From Clostridia bacterium (GTDB taxonomy: Bacteria > Bacillota > Clostridia > Christensenellales > Aristaeellaceae), in assembly GCA_017469025.1 (NCBI GenBank), contig JAFUHD010000061.1:1-35829 (forward strand): a stretch of 35,829 nucleotides of DNA, written 5' to 3'. The notes under the pieces were generated by a model. That model had not been told where the DNA came from. It was given only the letters and a program-made list of their open reading frames with translations, and searched no databases. Position 1 is the stretch's first letter, and each line of letters starts with the position of its first letter. This document shows, piece after piece, positions 17,699-25,789 of this stretch. A program made the position numbers and the translations under genes.

Positions 17699-19520
17699 CC
17701 TCCTTTGCCTGACTGGATGAAGCCAGATCTATGGCTGTATCTGCATACTGTCGTGTAAACAGCTCCCAGTAATAGCCGTGTTTCTGCATGAGTGTCTGAT
17801 GGGTTCCCTGTTCTACAATTTTGCCGTCCCGGACAGCCAGTATCAAATCAGCGTCAACAATCGTGGACAGACGGTGTGCAATCATGATGGATGTCCGGCC
17901 GGATGTTACTGTCTTTATGGCTCTCTGTATAGCTTTTTCTGTGACAGTGTCTACAGAACTGGTAGCCTCATCCAGTACCAGAATACGTGGATCGGCCAGA
18001 ATGGCACGGGCAAAAGAGAGAAGCTGACGTTCGCCTGTAGATAGCTGACTGCCGCCTTCTCCAACATCGCTGTCCAGGCCCTTCTCCATCCGTGCGACAG
18101 CCAGATCGGCAGAAACCAGACTCAGAGCCTGCCAGATGTCCTCGTCAGTGGCATCTGGTTTGCCGTAACGGAGGTTATCCCGTACGGTGCCGGAAAACAG
18201 GTGAGGCGTCTGAAGAACATATCCAATATGGCTGTGCAGCCAGAGCTGAGAACGTTCCCGTGCGTCCCGACCGTCAATGAGGACCTGGCCAGCAGTTGGT
18301 TCGTAAAACCTGCAGACCAGATTGACCAGAGTAGATTTGCCAGCACCGGTTTCGCCGACAATGGCGACGGATTCGCCCTGATGGATATCAAGGGAGAAGT
18401 GTTCGAGTACCGGTTCGTCTCCGTCCGGATACTGGAAAGTGACATCCTGAAAGGAAATATCGCCGAGTAAGGGTTCCCAGTTTTCGGGCTTTGGACAAAA
18501 GGTGTCTCCGTATTTTTTGATTACATCTGGTGTATCCACTACGCTGGATTCTGTATCCATAAGCTGGGAAAAACGCTCAATGTTTACCTGGATGGTAGTT
18601 AAGGCGGTCAGTACATTGATACAGTTTTGCAGCGGATCCAGGATGGATACAGCATAGGTTACGAACACAGATAATGTACCAAGTTGCATAACTTGTTCCA
18701 TCGTGAGGGAACCGCCACGCCAAAGAACAAGTGCAAGTGCTGCGGAAGAGAGGAAAGCTACACCGGTACCGATCAAGGTTGATGTATGGGCAGCACGAAT
18801 GGATTCCTGCTGCATGGTCAGAGTATGGGCATTGAAGTCTTTGTTCATTCGATCATCAATGGCTAATGTTTTAATAGCCCGTACACCGGTGATACCCTCA
18901 TTGATGTCACTAGTAATGGTAGCATTTAGCTCCCGGATGCGTCTGTTTTGTACGATGAGACGACGCCTGAAAAAAGATATTATTACGACTGCAACAGGTA
19001 TCAGACAGAGTACCGTAAGTGCCAGATGGAGATTGGTTAGCAGCATAACAACAATGACGCAGGCAACATAACTGCCGCTCCAAATGAAATCCATGAGACG
19101 CCAGGAAAACAGTTCGCCGATTTTTCCAGAGTCACTCATGACACGCGCATGGATATATCCAACTGAGTTACGGTTGAAGTAGTCAAAGGTCAGCGTTTGC
19201 AGGTGCCCGAAGGCAGCATTGCGGAGATCACGGTTGACCCACAGTTCCATACGTGAACACATATAGGCGGAATAATAGTTATTCCAGACCTGAAAGGCGA
19301 GTACAATGACATACAATATGGTTGCGATGTGCAGTGTATCTCCCGTATGCAGGGCAATATTATGGTTGATGATATGCTGGTTAAAGAGAGGATAGATCGA
19401 ATCGACAAGGCTTGAGAGTATGCCGAGTCCAACCATAACAATAATCTGCATCCGATACTGACGGATATAAGGGAGCATTTTGGGGATGCCAAAGAAAGAC
19501 AGTTTATTTTGTTTGTTCAT
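17679..19520 (-). CDS. ABC exporter subunit A (heterodimeric multidrug/lipid type)
   Basis: 613 residues: six membrane segments (about 1-320) followed by an ATPase domain. Motifs: Walker A GETGAGKSTLV, signature variant LSTGERQLLSF, Walker B RILVLDEATSSVD with the catalytic Glu, and the H-loop MIAHRLSTI. Together with the overlapping downstream subunit it should form a heterodimeric exporter of the BmrCD/TM287-288 kind, pumping drugs, lipids or peptides; the substrate cannot be told. The start at 19520 is preferred over an open frame to 19556, because the promoter -10 box lies at 19555-19560 and transcription would begin inside that extension. The partner's frameshift would leave this subunit without its other half. 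Confidence 0.88.
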   Translation of the reverse strand: MNKQNKLSFFGIPKMLPYIRQYRMQIIVMVGLGILSSLVDSIYPLFNQHIINHNIALHTGDTLHIATILYVIVLAFQVWNNYYSAYMCSRMELWVNRDLRNAAFGHLQTLTFDYFNRNSVGYIHARVMSDSGKIGELFSWRLMDFIWSGSYVACVIVVMLLTNLHLALTVLCLIPVAVVIISFFRRRLIVQNRRIRELNATITSDINEGITGVRAIKTLAIDDRMNKDFNAHTLTMQQESIRAAHTSTLIGTGVAFLSSAALALVLWRGGSLTMEQVMQLGTLSVFVTYAVSILDPLQNCINVLTALTTIQVNIERFSQLMDTESSVVDTPDVIKKYGDTFCPKPENWEPLLGDISFQDVTFQYPDGDEPVLEHFSLDIHQGESVAIVGETGAGKSTLVNLVCRFYEPTAGQVLIDGRDARERSQLWLHSHIGYVLQTPHLFSGTVRDNLRYGKPDATDEDIWQALSLVSADLAVARMEKGLDSDVGEGGSQLSTGERQLLSFARAILADPRILVLDEATSSVDTVTEKAIQRAIKTVTSGRTSIMIAHRLSTIVDADLILAVRDGKIVEQGTHQTLMQKHGYYWELFTRQYADTAIDLASSSQAKEDGSLEK

Positions 19521-19554
19521 GTAAGCTTCTCTCAGTCCATAGAATGTTCGGTAC

Positions 19555-19583
19555 ATAATAACAGAGGCTATCCGAAATGTCGA
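19555..19583 (-). promoter_or_regulatory. Promoter of the ABC exporter operon
   Basis: On the minus strand TCGACA (19578-19583), exactly 17 bases, then TATTAT (19555-19560). Both boxes match consensus at five of six positions. Transcription would start about 25-30 bases before ATG 19520. Confidence 0.6.
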
Positions 19584-19687
19584 TAGATGATTCAGCTTTC
19601 CGTTTTAGAAGGAAAAATGTTCGATGTTTAGCAGCAAATGGCAGCGAGAAAATGTGGAAGAGAAATAAATGAATTATCTGATAACTT

Positions 19688-19842
19688 TGTGGAAAACTGG
19701 TGGACAAACCTGTGGATAACATAGCTTGAAATGTGGATAACTTGTGGACAAATGAGATTTACAAGCAAAGAAACAGTGAATATGACTGCATGTGTATAAG
19801 TGGAAAAGTATGGTTCTGCAACTGTTGAAAAGATGTGAAAAA
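19688..19842 (+). other. Cluster of DnaA-box sequences (candidate oriC or DnaA-titration site)
   Basis: At least eight same-strand DnaA-box-like nonamers lie in 155 bases. Perfect TGTGNATAA (TTATNCACA reversed) occurs at 19711, 19732 and 19791. One-mismatch boxes TGTGGAAAA and TGTGGACAA occur at 19688 and 19743. Weaker forms are GGTGGACAA (19699), AGTGGAAAA (19799) and TGTGAAAAA (19834). The first five start 11, 12, 21 and 11 bases apart, close to whole helical turns, so bound DnaA would stack on one face. No dnaA, dnaN or other replication gene lies in the window. The cluster separates two divergent promoters. It could be the replication origin, a DnaA reservoir, or DnaA-controlled promoters. 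Confidence 0.7.
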
Positions 19843-19888
19843 GTGATTATGCGCCAAAGTATTGAAAGGATGCTGTTAAATTTGTAAG

Positions 19889-19896
19889 GGTTAACC
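19889..19896. promoter_or_regulatory. Palindromic operator candidate upstream of the MATE gene
   Basis: The palindrome GGTTAACC, flanked by near-symmetric AAG/CTTT, abuts the -35 box of the MATE promoter and could bind a repressor dimer. Confidence 0.3.
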
Positions 19897-19897
19897 T

Positions 19898-19927
19898 TTG
19901 AAGTTCCAAATCAGTCTGATCTATAAT
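19898..19927 (+). promoter_or_regulatory. Promoter of the MATE transporter gene
   Basis: TTGAAG (19898-19903), an 18-base spacer and a perfect TATAAT (19922-19927). Transcription should start near 19934, some 130 bases before the coding start. Confidence 0.6.
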
Positions 19928-19938
19928 AATTCCACAAC

Positions 19939-19985
19939 GAGTGGCGTTTCAACTGCGTAAATCCGGTTGATGCCACTCTTTTTTT
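19939..19985 (+). terminator. Leader terminator (attenuator) before the MATE gene
   Basis: GAGTGGC (39-45 of this block) pairs with GCCACTC at 19972-19978, and an inner TCAAC pairs with GTTGA, followed at once by seven T residues. It begins only about five bases after the predicted transcript start. It therefore either ends a roughly 50-base RNA or controls readthrough into the MATE gene. Confidence 0.7.
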
Positions 19986-20062
19986 ATGCCCTTTGGGCAA
20001 TGGTCGTGCAAGGCTGTCTGCTCAAACTGGCTATACTGTGCATTAGGAGGAGGATAAATTAT

Positions 20063-21475
20063 ATGGAAGCGAGGGCGAATCAGTTTCTTGGAGAAGAACC
20101 GGTTGGACGCTTAATGCGCCGGTATGCAGTGCCGTGTATTATATCGCTGCTGGTCGGTGCTCTGTATAATATAGTGGATCAGATCTTTATTGCAAATGCG
20201 ACTTATCTTGGATCATATGGAAATGCGGCGAATACCGTTGTTTTTCCGCTGACAGTGGTGGCACTGGCAATTGCGGTTATGATTGGTGACGGCTGCTGTG
20301 CATATGTAAGCCTCAGCCTTGGCAGGGGAAATCAGCAGACAGCCAGAAAAAGCGTCGGCAATTCAGTAATCATGGTTTTAGTGAGCGGGATTGTGCTTTG
20401 TGCACTGTATCTGCTTTTCAGCGGTCAGATTATCGCTATGTTTGGCGGAACAGTGAATGCGGAAACCTTCCGTCATTCAAAGGAATATTTCTTTTATATT
20501 ACGCTTGGCATACCGCTTTACATGTTTGGCCAGGCGATGAATCCGGTTATCCGTGCAGATGGCAGTCCGCGCTTTGCAATGGCATCTACACTGGCGGGTG
20601 CAGTGGTCAATATCATTCTTGATCCGATCTTTATCTTTGTGTTCAGATGGGGAATGATGGGTGCAGCTGTTGCAACAGTACTTGGACAGGCACTGACAGC
20701 AGTACTGGCTGTGTGGTACATCATTCATATGAAACAGGTGAAGCCTGCCGCAGCGGATTACCGTCTGGATGGAGCTGTATGCCGGAAAACACTGGTACTG
20801 GGCATGACCAGTTTTCTCTCCCAGATTTCCCTGGTCGCATCTATGGCAGCAGTCAATAATATGATCCGCAAATATGGTGCATTGGATCCTGTCTTCGGTC
20901 AGGAACAGTATGCGCAGATCCCTATGGCAGTTGTCGGCATTGTGATGAAGTTCTTCCAGATCGTCATTTCCATTGTTGTGGGCATGTCAGCGGGATGCAT
21001 TCCGATTGTCGGGTTCAATATGGGTGCAGGGAAAAAGCAGCGAGTCAGTTCACTCTTTAAAAAGCTGCTGACTGCTGAGGCAATCGTTGGAGCGGTTGCT
21101 CTGATTATTGTAGAGCTGTTCCCACAGGGGCTGATTGGCATCTTTGGTGCTGCCAATGAGAGTATCTATTATACGCAGTTCGCGGTCCGTGCATTCCGGA
21201 TCTATCTGTGCATGATGATCTGTGCTTGTATCAACAAAGCCTGCTTTATTTTCCTTCAGGCAATGGGAAAAGCGGCAGAATCAACAATACTGTCCATGAT
21301 TCGTGAAATCGTATTTGGCGTTGGATTTGCACTGCTTCTGCCGCTTTTCTTTGGACTTGACGGTGTACTGTATTCCATGCCGCTGTCCGATATTCTGACT
21401 TTTGTAATTGCAGCAGTCCTGATTGTCCGTACTTTTCGGGAACTGGACAGGTCTTCAGAGAAAGTGGCGGGATAG
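20063..21475 (+). CDS. MATE-family efflux transporter
   Basis: 470 residues with about twelve membrane segments in two homologous halves, as in MATE/NorM-DinF family sodium- or proton-driven exporters of drugs and metabolites. Family features: N-terminal EEPVGRLMRRYAVPCIISLL, GALYNIVDQIFI, IGDGCCAYVSLSLGRG, and in the second half GCIPIVGFNMGAGKKQRV. The start at 20063 follows an AGGAGGAGGA site nine bases away; the frame is open to 19967 but that part overlaps the leader terminator. Expression is probably controlled by that terminator. Two export systems, this and the ABC pair, diverge from the same intergenic region. Confidence 0.93.
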   Translation: MEARANQFLGEEPVGRLMRRYAVPCIISLLVGALYNIVDQIFIANATYLGSYGNAANTVVFPLTVVALAIAVMIGDGCCAYVSLSLGRGNQQTARKSVGNSVIMVLVSGIVLCALYLLFSGQIIAMFGGTVNAETFRHSKEYFFYITLGIPLYMFGQAMNPVIRADGSPRFAMASTLAGAVVNIILDPIFIFVFRWGMMGAAVATVLGQALTAVLAVWYIIHMKQVKPAAADYRLDGAVCRKTLVLGMTSFLSQISLVASMAAVNNMIRKYGALDPVFGQEQYAQIPMAVVGIVMKFFQIVISIVVGMSAGCIPIVGFNMGAGKKQRVSSLFKKLLTAEAIVGAVALIIVELFPQGLIGIFGAANESIYYTQFAVRAFRIYLCMMICACINKACFIFLQAMGKAAESTILSMIREIVFGVGFALLLPLFFGLDGVLYSMPLSDILTFVIAAVLIVRTFRELDRSSEKVAG

Positions 21476-21518
21476 GCATCTGGTTCGAAACGGGACATTT
21501 ATGACTGTTTAGGATAGC

Positions 21519-21547
21519 TTGACTTTGGAATAGTCCAGTGCTACTCT
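21519..21547 (+). promoter_or_regulatory. Possible promoter for the small acidic protein
   Basis: TTGACT (21519-21524), a 17-base spacer and TACTCT (21542-21547) preceded by TGC. The -35 is good and the -10 weak. Confidence 0.3.
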
Positions 21548-21592
21548 TTCTATGTGTTAGAATCATACCAAGAATTGGAAAGAGGCAAAGAT

Positions 21593-21886
21593 ATGAGCGT
21601 AAAGGAAACTGTACTTGAACAGAAAGAGCATCAGGCAATCGTATTTCGGATGAATCGGAAGGAAGCAGCAGCTGTCGCACGCTATATTAAAGATCACTCC
21701 GGTTCACCGGAAATGGCATTTGCGATTGATGTGGATGCCATGGAGATGATTGTCCAGGCTAAAACAGCGCAGGAAGAGGATTTCCTGATTTTTGAAGGTG
21801 AATCAGATGTCTTTGACATAGTTGATTCTGAAATTGAAGAAGAGACAATTGTTGAAACAGAAGAGGAAGATCAGCCGGCAGAATAA
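21593..21886 (+). CDS. Small acidic protein of unknown function
   Basis: 97 residues from ATG 21593, which has AGAGG upstream; a GTG at 21554 is possible but coincides with the predicted transcript start. The first 75 residues have mixed charge and are probably folded (HQAIVFRMNRKEAAAVARYIKD). The last 25 are almost entirely Glu and Asp (EIEEETIVETEEEDQPAE). I do not recognise the family. The acidic tail could mimic nucleic acid or bind cations, which is a guess. A strong terminator follows at 21971-22000. Confidence 0.65.
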   Translation: MSVKETVLEQKEHQAIVFRMNRKEAAAVARYIKDHSGSPEMAFAIDVDAMEMIVQAKTAQEEDFLIFEGESDVFDIVDSEIEEETIVETEEEDQPAE

Positions 21887-21970
21887 AACGGCTGGAAATC
21901 CTGTACCGTTTGCGGAGCCTCCGATTAGAGTTGCTGTTTGCCATAATCTGGTTGAAAGCAATGCGATAAA

Positions 21971-22000
21971 AAACAGACCTGCCATTTGGCAGGTCTGTTT
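21971..22000. terminator. Bidirectional terminator
   Basis: A perfect 13-base stem, AAACAGACCTGCC / GGCAGGTCTGTTT with loop ATTT, with A-rich left and T-rich right flanks. It sits between the convergent small acidic gene and the GH120 gene. Confidence 0.9.
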
Positions 22001-22016
22001 TGCTATGTGTGGTGGA

Positions 22017-24011
22017 TCAGAGATGTTTTTTGAGTTCGCCGGCGGAGGCAAACGGACCGGGAATCGGCCGGAGACCACGCGGTGAACCGAAGTAATCGCG
22101 GTCAAAGGTGATGGCGGTTCCATCTGGATTCTCGAAACGCTGATCGGGTTCAAATGCATAGCCCAGCACATCACTGTTGATCATGTTATCGGTGAAATCG
22201 CCAAGGAATTCATAGACATTGGTTTCAAGATGCGGTCCGTCTTCACTATCAACAAGTTCGACCCTGATTTCATGTTCAGTGTCGACCAGGGCGTTCTGTT
22301 CATGCTTCCAGGGCCGTGCACCGGCAAAGAACGCATTTCCGCGGGACCAGATGGGCAGGTGAGAGAAATGATATTTTGCCTTTTCTGCCATATTGACGAA
22401 GGGCTTGTCCATCTCAAACCAGCCAATCCATTCTTCGTATGTCGGATAGTTGTCCTCGTCAAAGACCCATGTACCGACTTCATAGTTTTCCTCAGAGAAG
22501 CTCTTGACCTTCTTTGGATCCCAGTGCTGAATGAAAATGTTGTTGTAGAAACGGTCGTCACCATGCAGAATGGTCATGAATCCGGCAACTTCTGTCCGGT
22601 GCTGGATGTGATACGGTGTATAGCGGGGCTGTTCATTCATTCCCGGATGTCCGGTGTTCTCGCCAATGGAGGTGATGGAGCCGAGGATCAGATTGTGAAC
22701 AACAGCGACGCCTTCAGTGGGAAGACGCAGTGCCTGCTGGGAGAGGAGAATGTTGTTGTCGATCAGTGTAGGACCGTGACTGACTTCAATGAAGATATCT
22801 TCATTGACGCTCCAGACGTCATTGACGGCGGAAGTGAACGGAATCTGGTTGTCATGCAGGAGATTCTGCGTGATACGGGTGCCCTGTGCCTGCCAGTCGC
22901 ACCAGATGCCCATGGTGGAATGATGAATGTGATTGCGGCGGAACGTCACATCAATTGCAGCATGAAGTTTGATGCCGGCAATCTCAGCACCTGCCAGCTG
23001 CTGCATACGGTTGATGTCATGAATGTGGTTGTCCTCAATGATGCTGAATACGCAGCCCATGCGGCCGACAATGCCGGTCTGCTCACAGTCATGAATATGG
23101 CAGCGACGGACGATGTGTGAACCGATGTTCTCCTTGAGCCAGCCGTGGTACTGACCGCGGCAGACAGCATCCCGCTCCATCTGGGTTGGCGTCTTGACGT
23201 GCTTGTAGGTGAAGTAATGGTTATTAACTTCATCATAGTATTTGCCAAGGGAGATACCGCAGCAGCGGCTGTTGCTCAGTTCACAGTCCTCAATGATCCA
23301 GCCCTTAGACCAGTGCGGGCCGACCATGCCGTCCTGATAGGCAGCCGGCGGTGCCCAGGTCGTTGCAGCTTTATTGATATTGAATCCGGACAGGGTGATG
23401 TAGTTCACGCCGTTTTTTGAAGGCATGAAGCAGTTGCGGCGGACATTGATTTCGATATTTTCCTGATTTGGATTCTTATCCTGGAAATTGGCATAGAGAA
23501 CGGTTTCATTCGTTTCCGTATCCTGCTCGGTATACCATTTGTAAATGGAAAAATCAGGGTCCCAGGACGGCAGATAGCGCTCTCCGCGAATGCACTCATC
23601 CAGCGTCGTTGCTTCATAAAGCATTTTGCCATTCAGATAAACAGCGCCGGTATGATAGACAAAGGGGCCGCTGTACCAGTCGCCCATAATGAGCGTTGTA
23701 TACGGATTGTATGCACCGAACACATTGTTGTTGATACGGTATGTCCAGACACTGCCGCTGTATGGGGTCCAGCCTTTGGCTTCTTCGGCACCGGTAATTA
23801 CGGCGCCGAGCGGGATTTCGCTGCGATAGGTAATCCGGGCATCCTCAAGGCCGGCATTGACGGGATCGACGTACTCCCGGTAGATACCCGGTGCAACAAT
23901 AACCTCATCTCCGGGTCTCGCAATCCGTGCGGCATCACTGATGCGGCGGAACGGGGATTCCTTGGTACCGTTGCCGTCACGCTCGGCACCAATATTGACA
24001 TAATAAAGCAT
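22017..24011 (-). CDS. GH120-type beta-xylosidase, right-handed beta-helix (copy A)
   Basis: 664 residues without a signal peptide, so cytoplasmic. The N-terminus (LYYVNIGAERDGNGTKESPF, RIARPGDEVIVAPGIYREYV) and the long run of N-x-I/H-x-I-H rungs (CHIHDC, NHIHDI, NHIHHS) show a parallel beta-helix. The sequence follows GH120 beta-xylosidases such as Thermoanaerobacterium XylC. Conserved catalytic blocks are WCDWQAQGTR (nucleophile Asp372) and DIFIEVSHGP (acid/base Glu409). They lie 37 residues apart against 23 in my recollection of XylC, because of an inserted loop. It should release xylose from imported xylo-oligosaccharides. Start 24011 follows AAAGG; TTG 24020 is an alternative. A close paralogue lies at 27617-29638. 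Substrate could also be another pentose oligomer. Confidence 0.82.
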   Translation of the reverse strand: MLYYVNIGAERDGNGTKESPFRRISDAARIARPGDEVIVAPGIYREYVDPVNAGLEDARITYRSEIPLGAVITGAEEAKGWTPYSGSVWTYRINNNVFGAYNPYTTLIMGDWYSGPFVYHTGAVYLNGKMLYEATTLDECIRGERYLPSWDPDFSIYKWYTEQDTETNETVLYANFQDKNPNQENIEINVRRNCFMPSKNGVNYITLSGFNINKAATTWAPPAAYQDGMVGPHWSKGWIIEDCELSNSRCCGISLGKYYDEVNNHYFTYKHVKTPTQMERDAVCRGQYHGWLKENIGSHIVRRCHIHDCEQTGIVGRMGCVFSIIEDNHIHDINRMQQLAGAEIAGIKLHAAIDVTFRRNHIHHSTMGIWCDWQAQGTRITQNLLHDNQIPFTSAVNDVWSVNEDIFIEVSHGPTLIDNNILLSQQALRLPTEGVAVVHNLILGSITSIGENTGHPGMNEQPRYTPYHIQHRTEVAGFMTILHGDDRFYNNIFIQHWDPKKVKSFSEENYEVGTWVFDEDNYPTYEEWIGWFEMDKPFVNMAEKAKYHFSHLPIWSRGNAFFAGARPWKHEQNALVDTEHEIRVELVDSEDGPHLETNVYEFLGDFTDNMINSDVLGYAFEPDQRFENPDGTAITFDRDYFGSPRGLRPIPGPFASAGELKKHL

Positions 24012-24069
24012 ACGAAACAACCTTTCTTTTGGATAATATTATACGGAGCAGATCAACTGATTTGCCGGC

Positions 24070-24098
24070 ATTATAGCATGCTGCAAATTCTTGCGCAA
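24070..24098 (-). promoter_or_regulatory. Promoter of GH120 copy A
   Basis: On the minus strand TTGCGC (24093-24098), 17 bases, then perfect TATAAT (24070-24075) preceded by TGC as an extended -10. Confidence 0.6.
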
Positions 24099-24284
24099 CG
24101 GATTCCGGAGAAATGAAAAAGGGTTTCGTAACACTTTTTCAAAACTTAAAAATAAAAAATGGAAGATTGTTCTATAGGAGAAAAGCACAAAAAATGAAAA
24201 TTTGATTTGTTAATACAAGAACAAGCAGATGATTTTGAAAGAGATGCATAAAAATAAAAAAGGGTATTTTCGCATATGGACACA

Positions 24285-24295
24285 TGTGCTATAAT
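24285..24295 (+). promoter_or_regulatory. Extended -10 promoter of the CUT1 importer operon
   Basis: TGTGCTATAAT (24285-24295) holds a perfect -10 with TGTGC before it. No good -35 lies 17 bases upstream, so the extended -10 or an activator probably carries it. The string matches the ChvE operon promoter. Confidence 0.6.
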
Positions 24296-24306
24296 TTGGT
24301 CAATAA

Positions 24307-24323
24307 ATCGAGAGGTTCTCGAT
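24307..24323. promoter_or_regulatory. Palindromic operator candidate at the transcript start
   Basis: ATCGAGA-GGT-TCTCGAT, a perfect seven-base inverted repeat about 5-20 bases downstream of the predicted start point. This is a classical roadblock or repressor position, plausibly for a sugar-responsive regulator. Confidence 0.5.
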
Positions 24324-24336
24324 GAATATTGCACAA

Positions 24337-24361
24337 GCGTGAGAGAAGAACTTTTTCACGC
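24337..24361 (+). other. Hairpin in the CUT1 operon leader
   Basis: GCGTGA (24337-24342) pairs with TCACGC (24356-24361) in the untranslated leader, just before the AAGGAGGG ribosome binding site. Confidence 0.3.
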
Positions 24362-24387
24362 GCGGACAAAAATAAGGAGGGTAAACT

Positions 24388-25719
24388 ATGACCAAGAAGC
24401 TCGTATGCACTCTGCTTGTTCTGATGCTCCTGTGCGTCGGCGCATTTGCCGAGGGCGCAAAGAACATTCCTGAGCTCACCAAAGAGCCCCTGACGATCAC
24501 GCTGTGGGATATCGCCACCGAAGATCCGACCAAGAGCATCCAGGAGGGTGCGGTTGCCCGTTTCATGGCTGACTATCCGAACATCAATGTTGTTCAGGTC
24601 CATCAGCAGAATGATAACTACAAGCAGCAGCTGATTGTTGCCATGAGTTCTCATCAGGCTCCGGATATGTACATTCACTGGGGCGGCGGCCCAATGGCTG
24701 AGTATTACAAGTCCGGTTTCGTCAATGACATCACGGAACTGTTCAACACCTATGATCATCCGGATTTCATCGATGCGGCTGTTGCTCAGGCTTCCTATGA
24801 CGGCAAAGTTCTGGCCATTCCGTTTGGCGGACTTTCCGGCTGCGACATTTTCTACAACAAGTCCATCTTCGCCGAGGTTGGCGTAGAAGTGCCTCAGACC
24901 ATCGATGAGCTCGAGGCAGTCTGCGACAAGCTGCTGGCAGCTGGCTATGTTCCGTTCTCCCTGGCCAATGGTTCCAAGTGGACTGGCTCCATGTACTATA
25001 TGTATCTGGTCGCCCGTCATTCCGGCAATGCCGAGTTTGATGCTGCTTATGCACAGACCGGTTCCTTTACTTCTGAGGCCTTCATCTGGGCCGGCCAGAA
25101 GATTCAGGACTGGGTTGCCAAAGGCTACTTCAATCCTGGCTTCAACTCCCTCGTCACCGATAACGGCGAGGATCGCGCTCTCATGTACAACAATACCTGC
25201 GCGATGATGCTCCATGGTTCCTGGCAGGTCCGTTCCATCGGAACCGACAGCAAGGAATGGTACAATGCAAACCTCGGCACCTTCCGTTTCCCGGAGGACG
25301 CAGAGGCCAAGGCTAAGGGCGTTCCGCAGAACGTCGAAATCGGCACCGCAATCGGCAACGGCTTCTCTTTCAACTGCTGGAAGGAAGACGGCTCCGTCGA
25401 TCAGGACAAGCTGAATGCATGCTATGTGCTGGCTACCCAGTACTACAACGACGACACCTACAATGCAGAGCAGATGGCCAACAACACCACCCCGTCCATC
25501 AAGGGATTCGAAGTTGGCATCGAAGATCCCAACATGCAGGTTGTTATCAATACCTTCTTTGATGCATCCAACGTACAGCTCTGGTATGATCAGTATCTGC
25601 CGGCTTCTGTTACCGAAGTGCACAAGGATTGCATGACCGAACTGTTTGGCGGCACCAAGACCCCGCTCGAAGTTGGCGAGGCACATGATGCAGCCATGAA
25701 GGCGGCTCTGGCACAATAA
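24388..25719 (+). CDS. CUT1 oligosaccharide ABC transporter substrate-binding protein
   Basis: 443 residues of the SBP_bac_1/MalE type. Blocks: LTITLWDIATEDPTKSIQEG, MYIHWGGGPMAEYYKSG, DGKVLAIPFGGLSGCDIFYN and PQTIDELEAVCDKLLAAG, typical of CUT1 binding proteins for oligosaccharides. A signal peptide ends at about residue 21 (VGAFA before EG). The cysteines inside it are not in a lipobox, so it is not an obvious lipoprotein. A strong AAGGAGGG site precedes the start, and codons favour C-ending forms more than neighbouring genes, suggesting high expression. Flanking GH120 genes make xylo-oligosaccharides the best guess for ligand. A hairpin follows its stop codon. Confidence 0.9.
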   Translation: MTKKLVCTLLVLMLLCVGAFAEGAKNIPELTKEPLTITLWDIATEDPTKSIQEGAVARFMADYPNINVVQVHQQNDNYKQQLIVAMSSHQAPDMYIHWGGGPMAEYYKSGFVNDITELFNTYDHPDFIDAAVAQASYDGKVLAIPFGGLSGCDIFYNKSIFAEVGVEVPQTIDELEAVCDKLLAAGYVPFSLANGSKWTGSMYYMYLVARHSGNAEFDAAYAQTGSFTSEAFIWAGQKIQDWVAKGYFNPGFNSLVTDNGEDRALMYNNTCAMMLHGSWQVRSIGTDSKEWYNANLGTFRFPEDAEAKAKGVPQNVEIGTAIGNGFSFNCWKEDGSVDQDKLNACYVLATQYYNDDTYNAEQMANNTTPSIKGFEVGIEDPNMQVVINTFFDASNVQLWYDQYLPASVTEVHKDCMTELFGGTKTPLEVGEAHDAAMKAALAQ

Positions 25720-25731
25720 TTTCAACATGAT

Positions 25732-25761
25732 AACAGCCCGCAGGATTTCCTGCGGGCTGTT
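25732..25761 (+). other. Intercistronic hairpin after the CUT1 binding-protein gene
   Basis: A 13-base perfect stem, AACAGCCCGCAGG / CCTGCGGGCTGTT with loop ATTT, 12 bases after the stop codon and without a long T-run. It matches the arrangement at 11231-11259 in the other importer operon. Confidence 0.8.
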
Positions 25762-25789
25762 TACTCAATTAGAAAGGAGTCGCTCAGAC

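Noticed and set aside
19986-20057. 23-codon cysteine-rich frame between the leader terminator and the MATE gene, ending at the ribosome binding site
   Set aside because: Starts inside the T-run without a ribosome binding site; position could be chance. Kept only as a note for anyone testing attenuation by a leader peptide.
22017-24011. Pectate lyase or polysaccharide lyase as the function of the beta-helix proteins
   Set aside because: The conserved WxDWQAQGT and FIEVSHGP blocks and full-length similarity fit GH120, and there is no signal peptide, unlike most lyases.
24289-25728. 479-codon open frame on the minus strand across the CUT1 binding-protein gene
   Set aside because: Codon-bias shadow; the plus strand encodes a complete binding protein with signal peptide, promoter and ribosome binding site.
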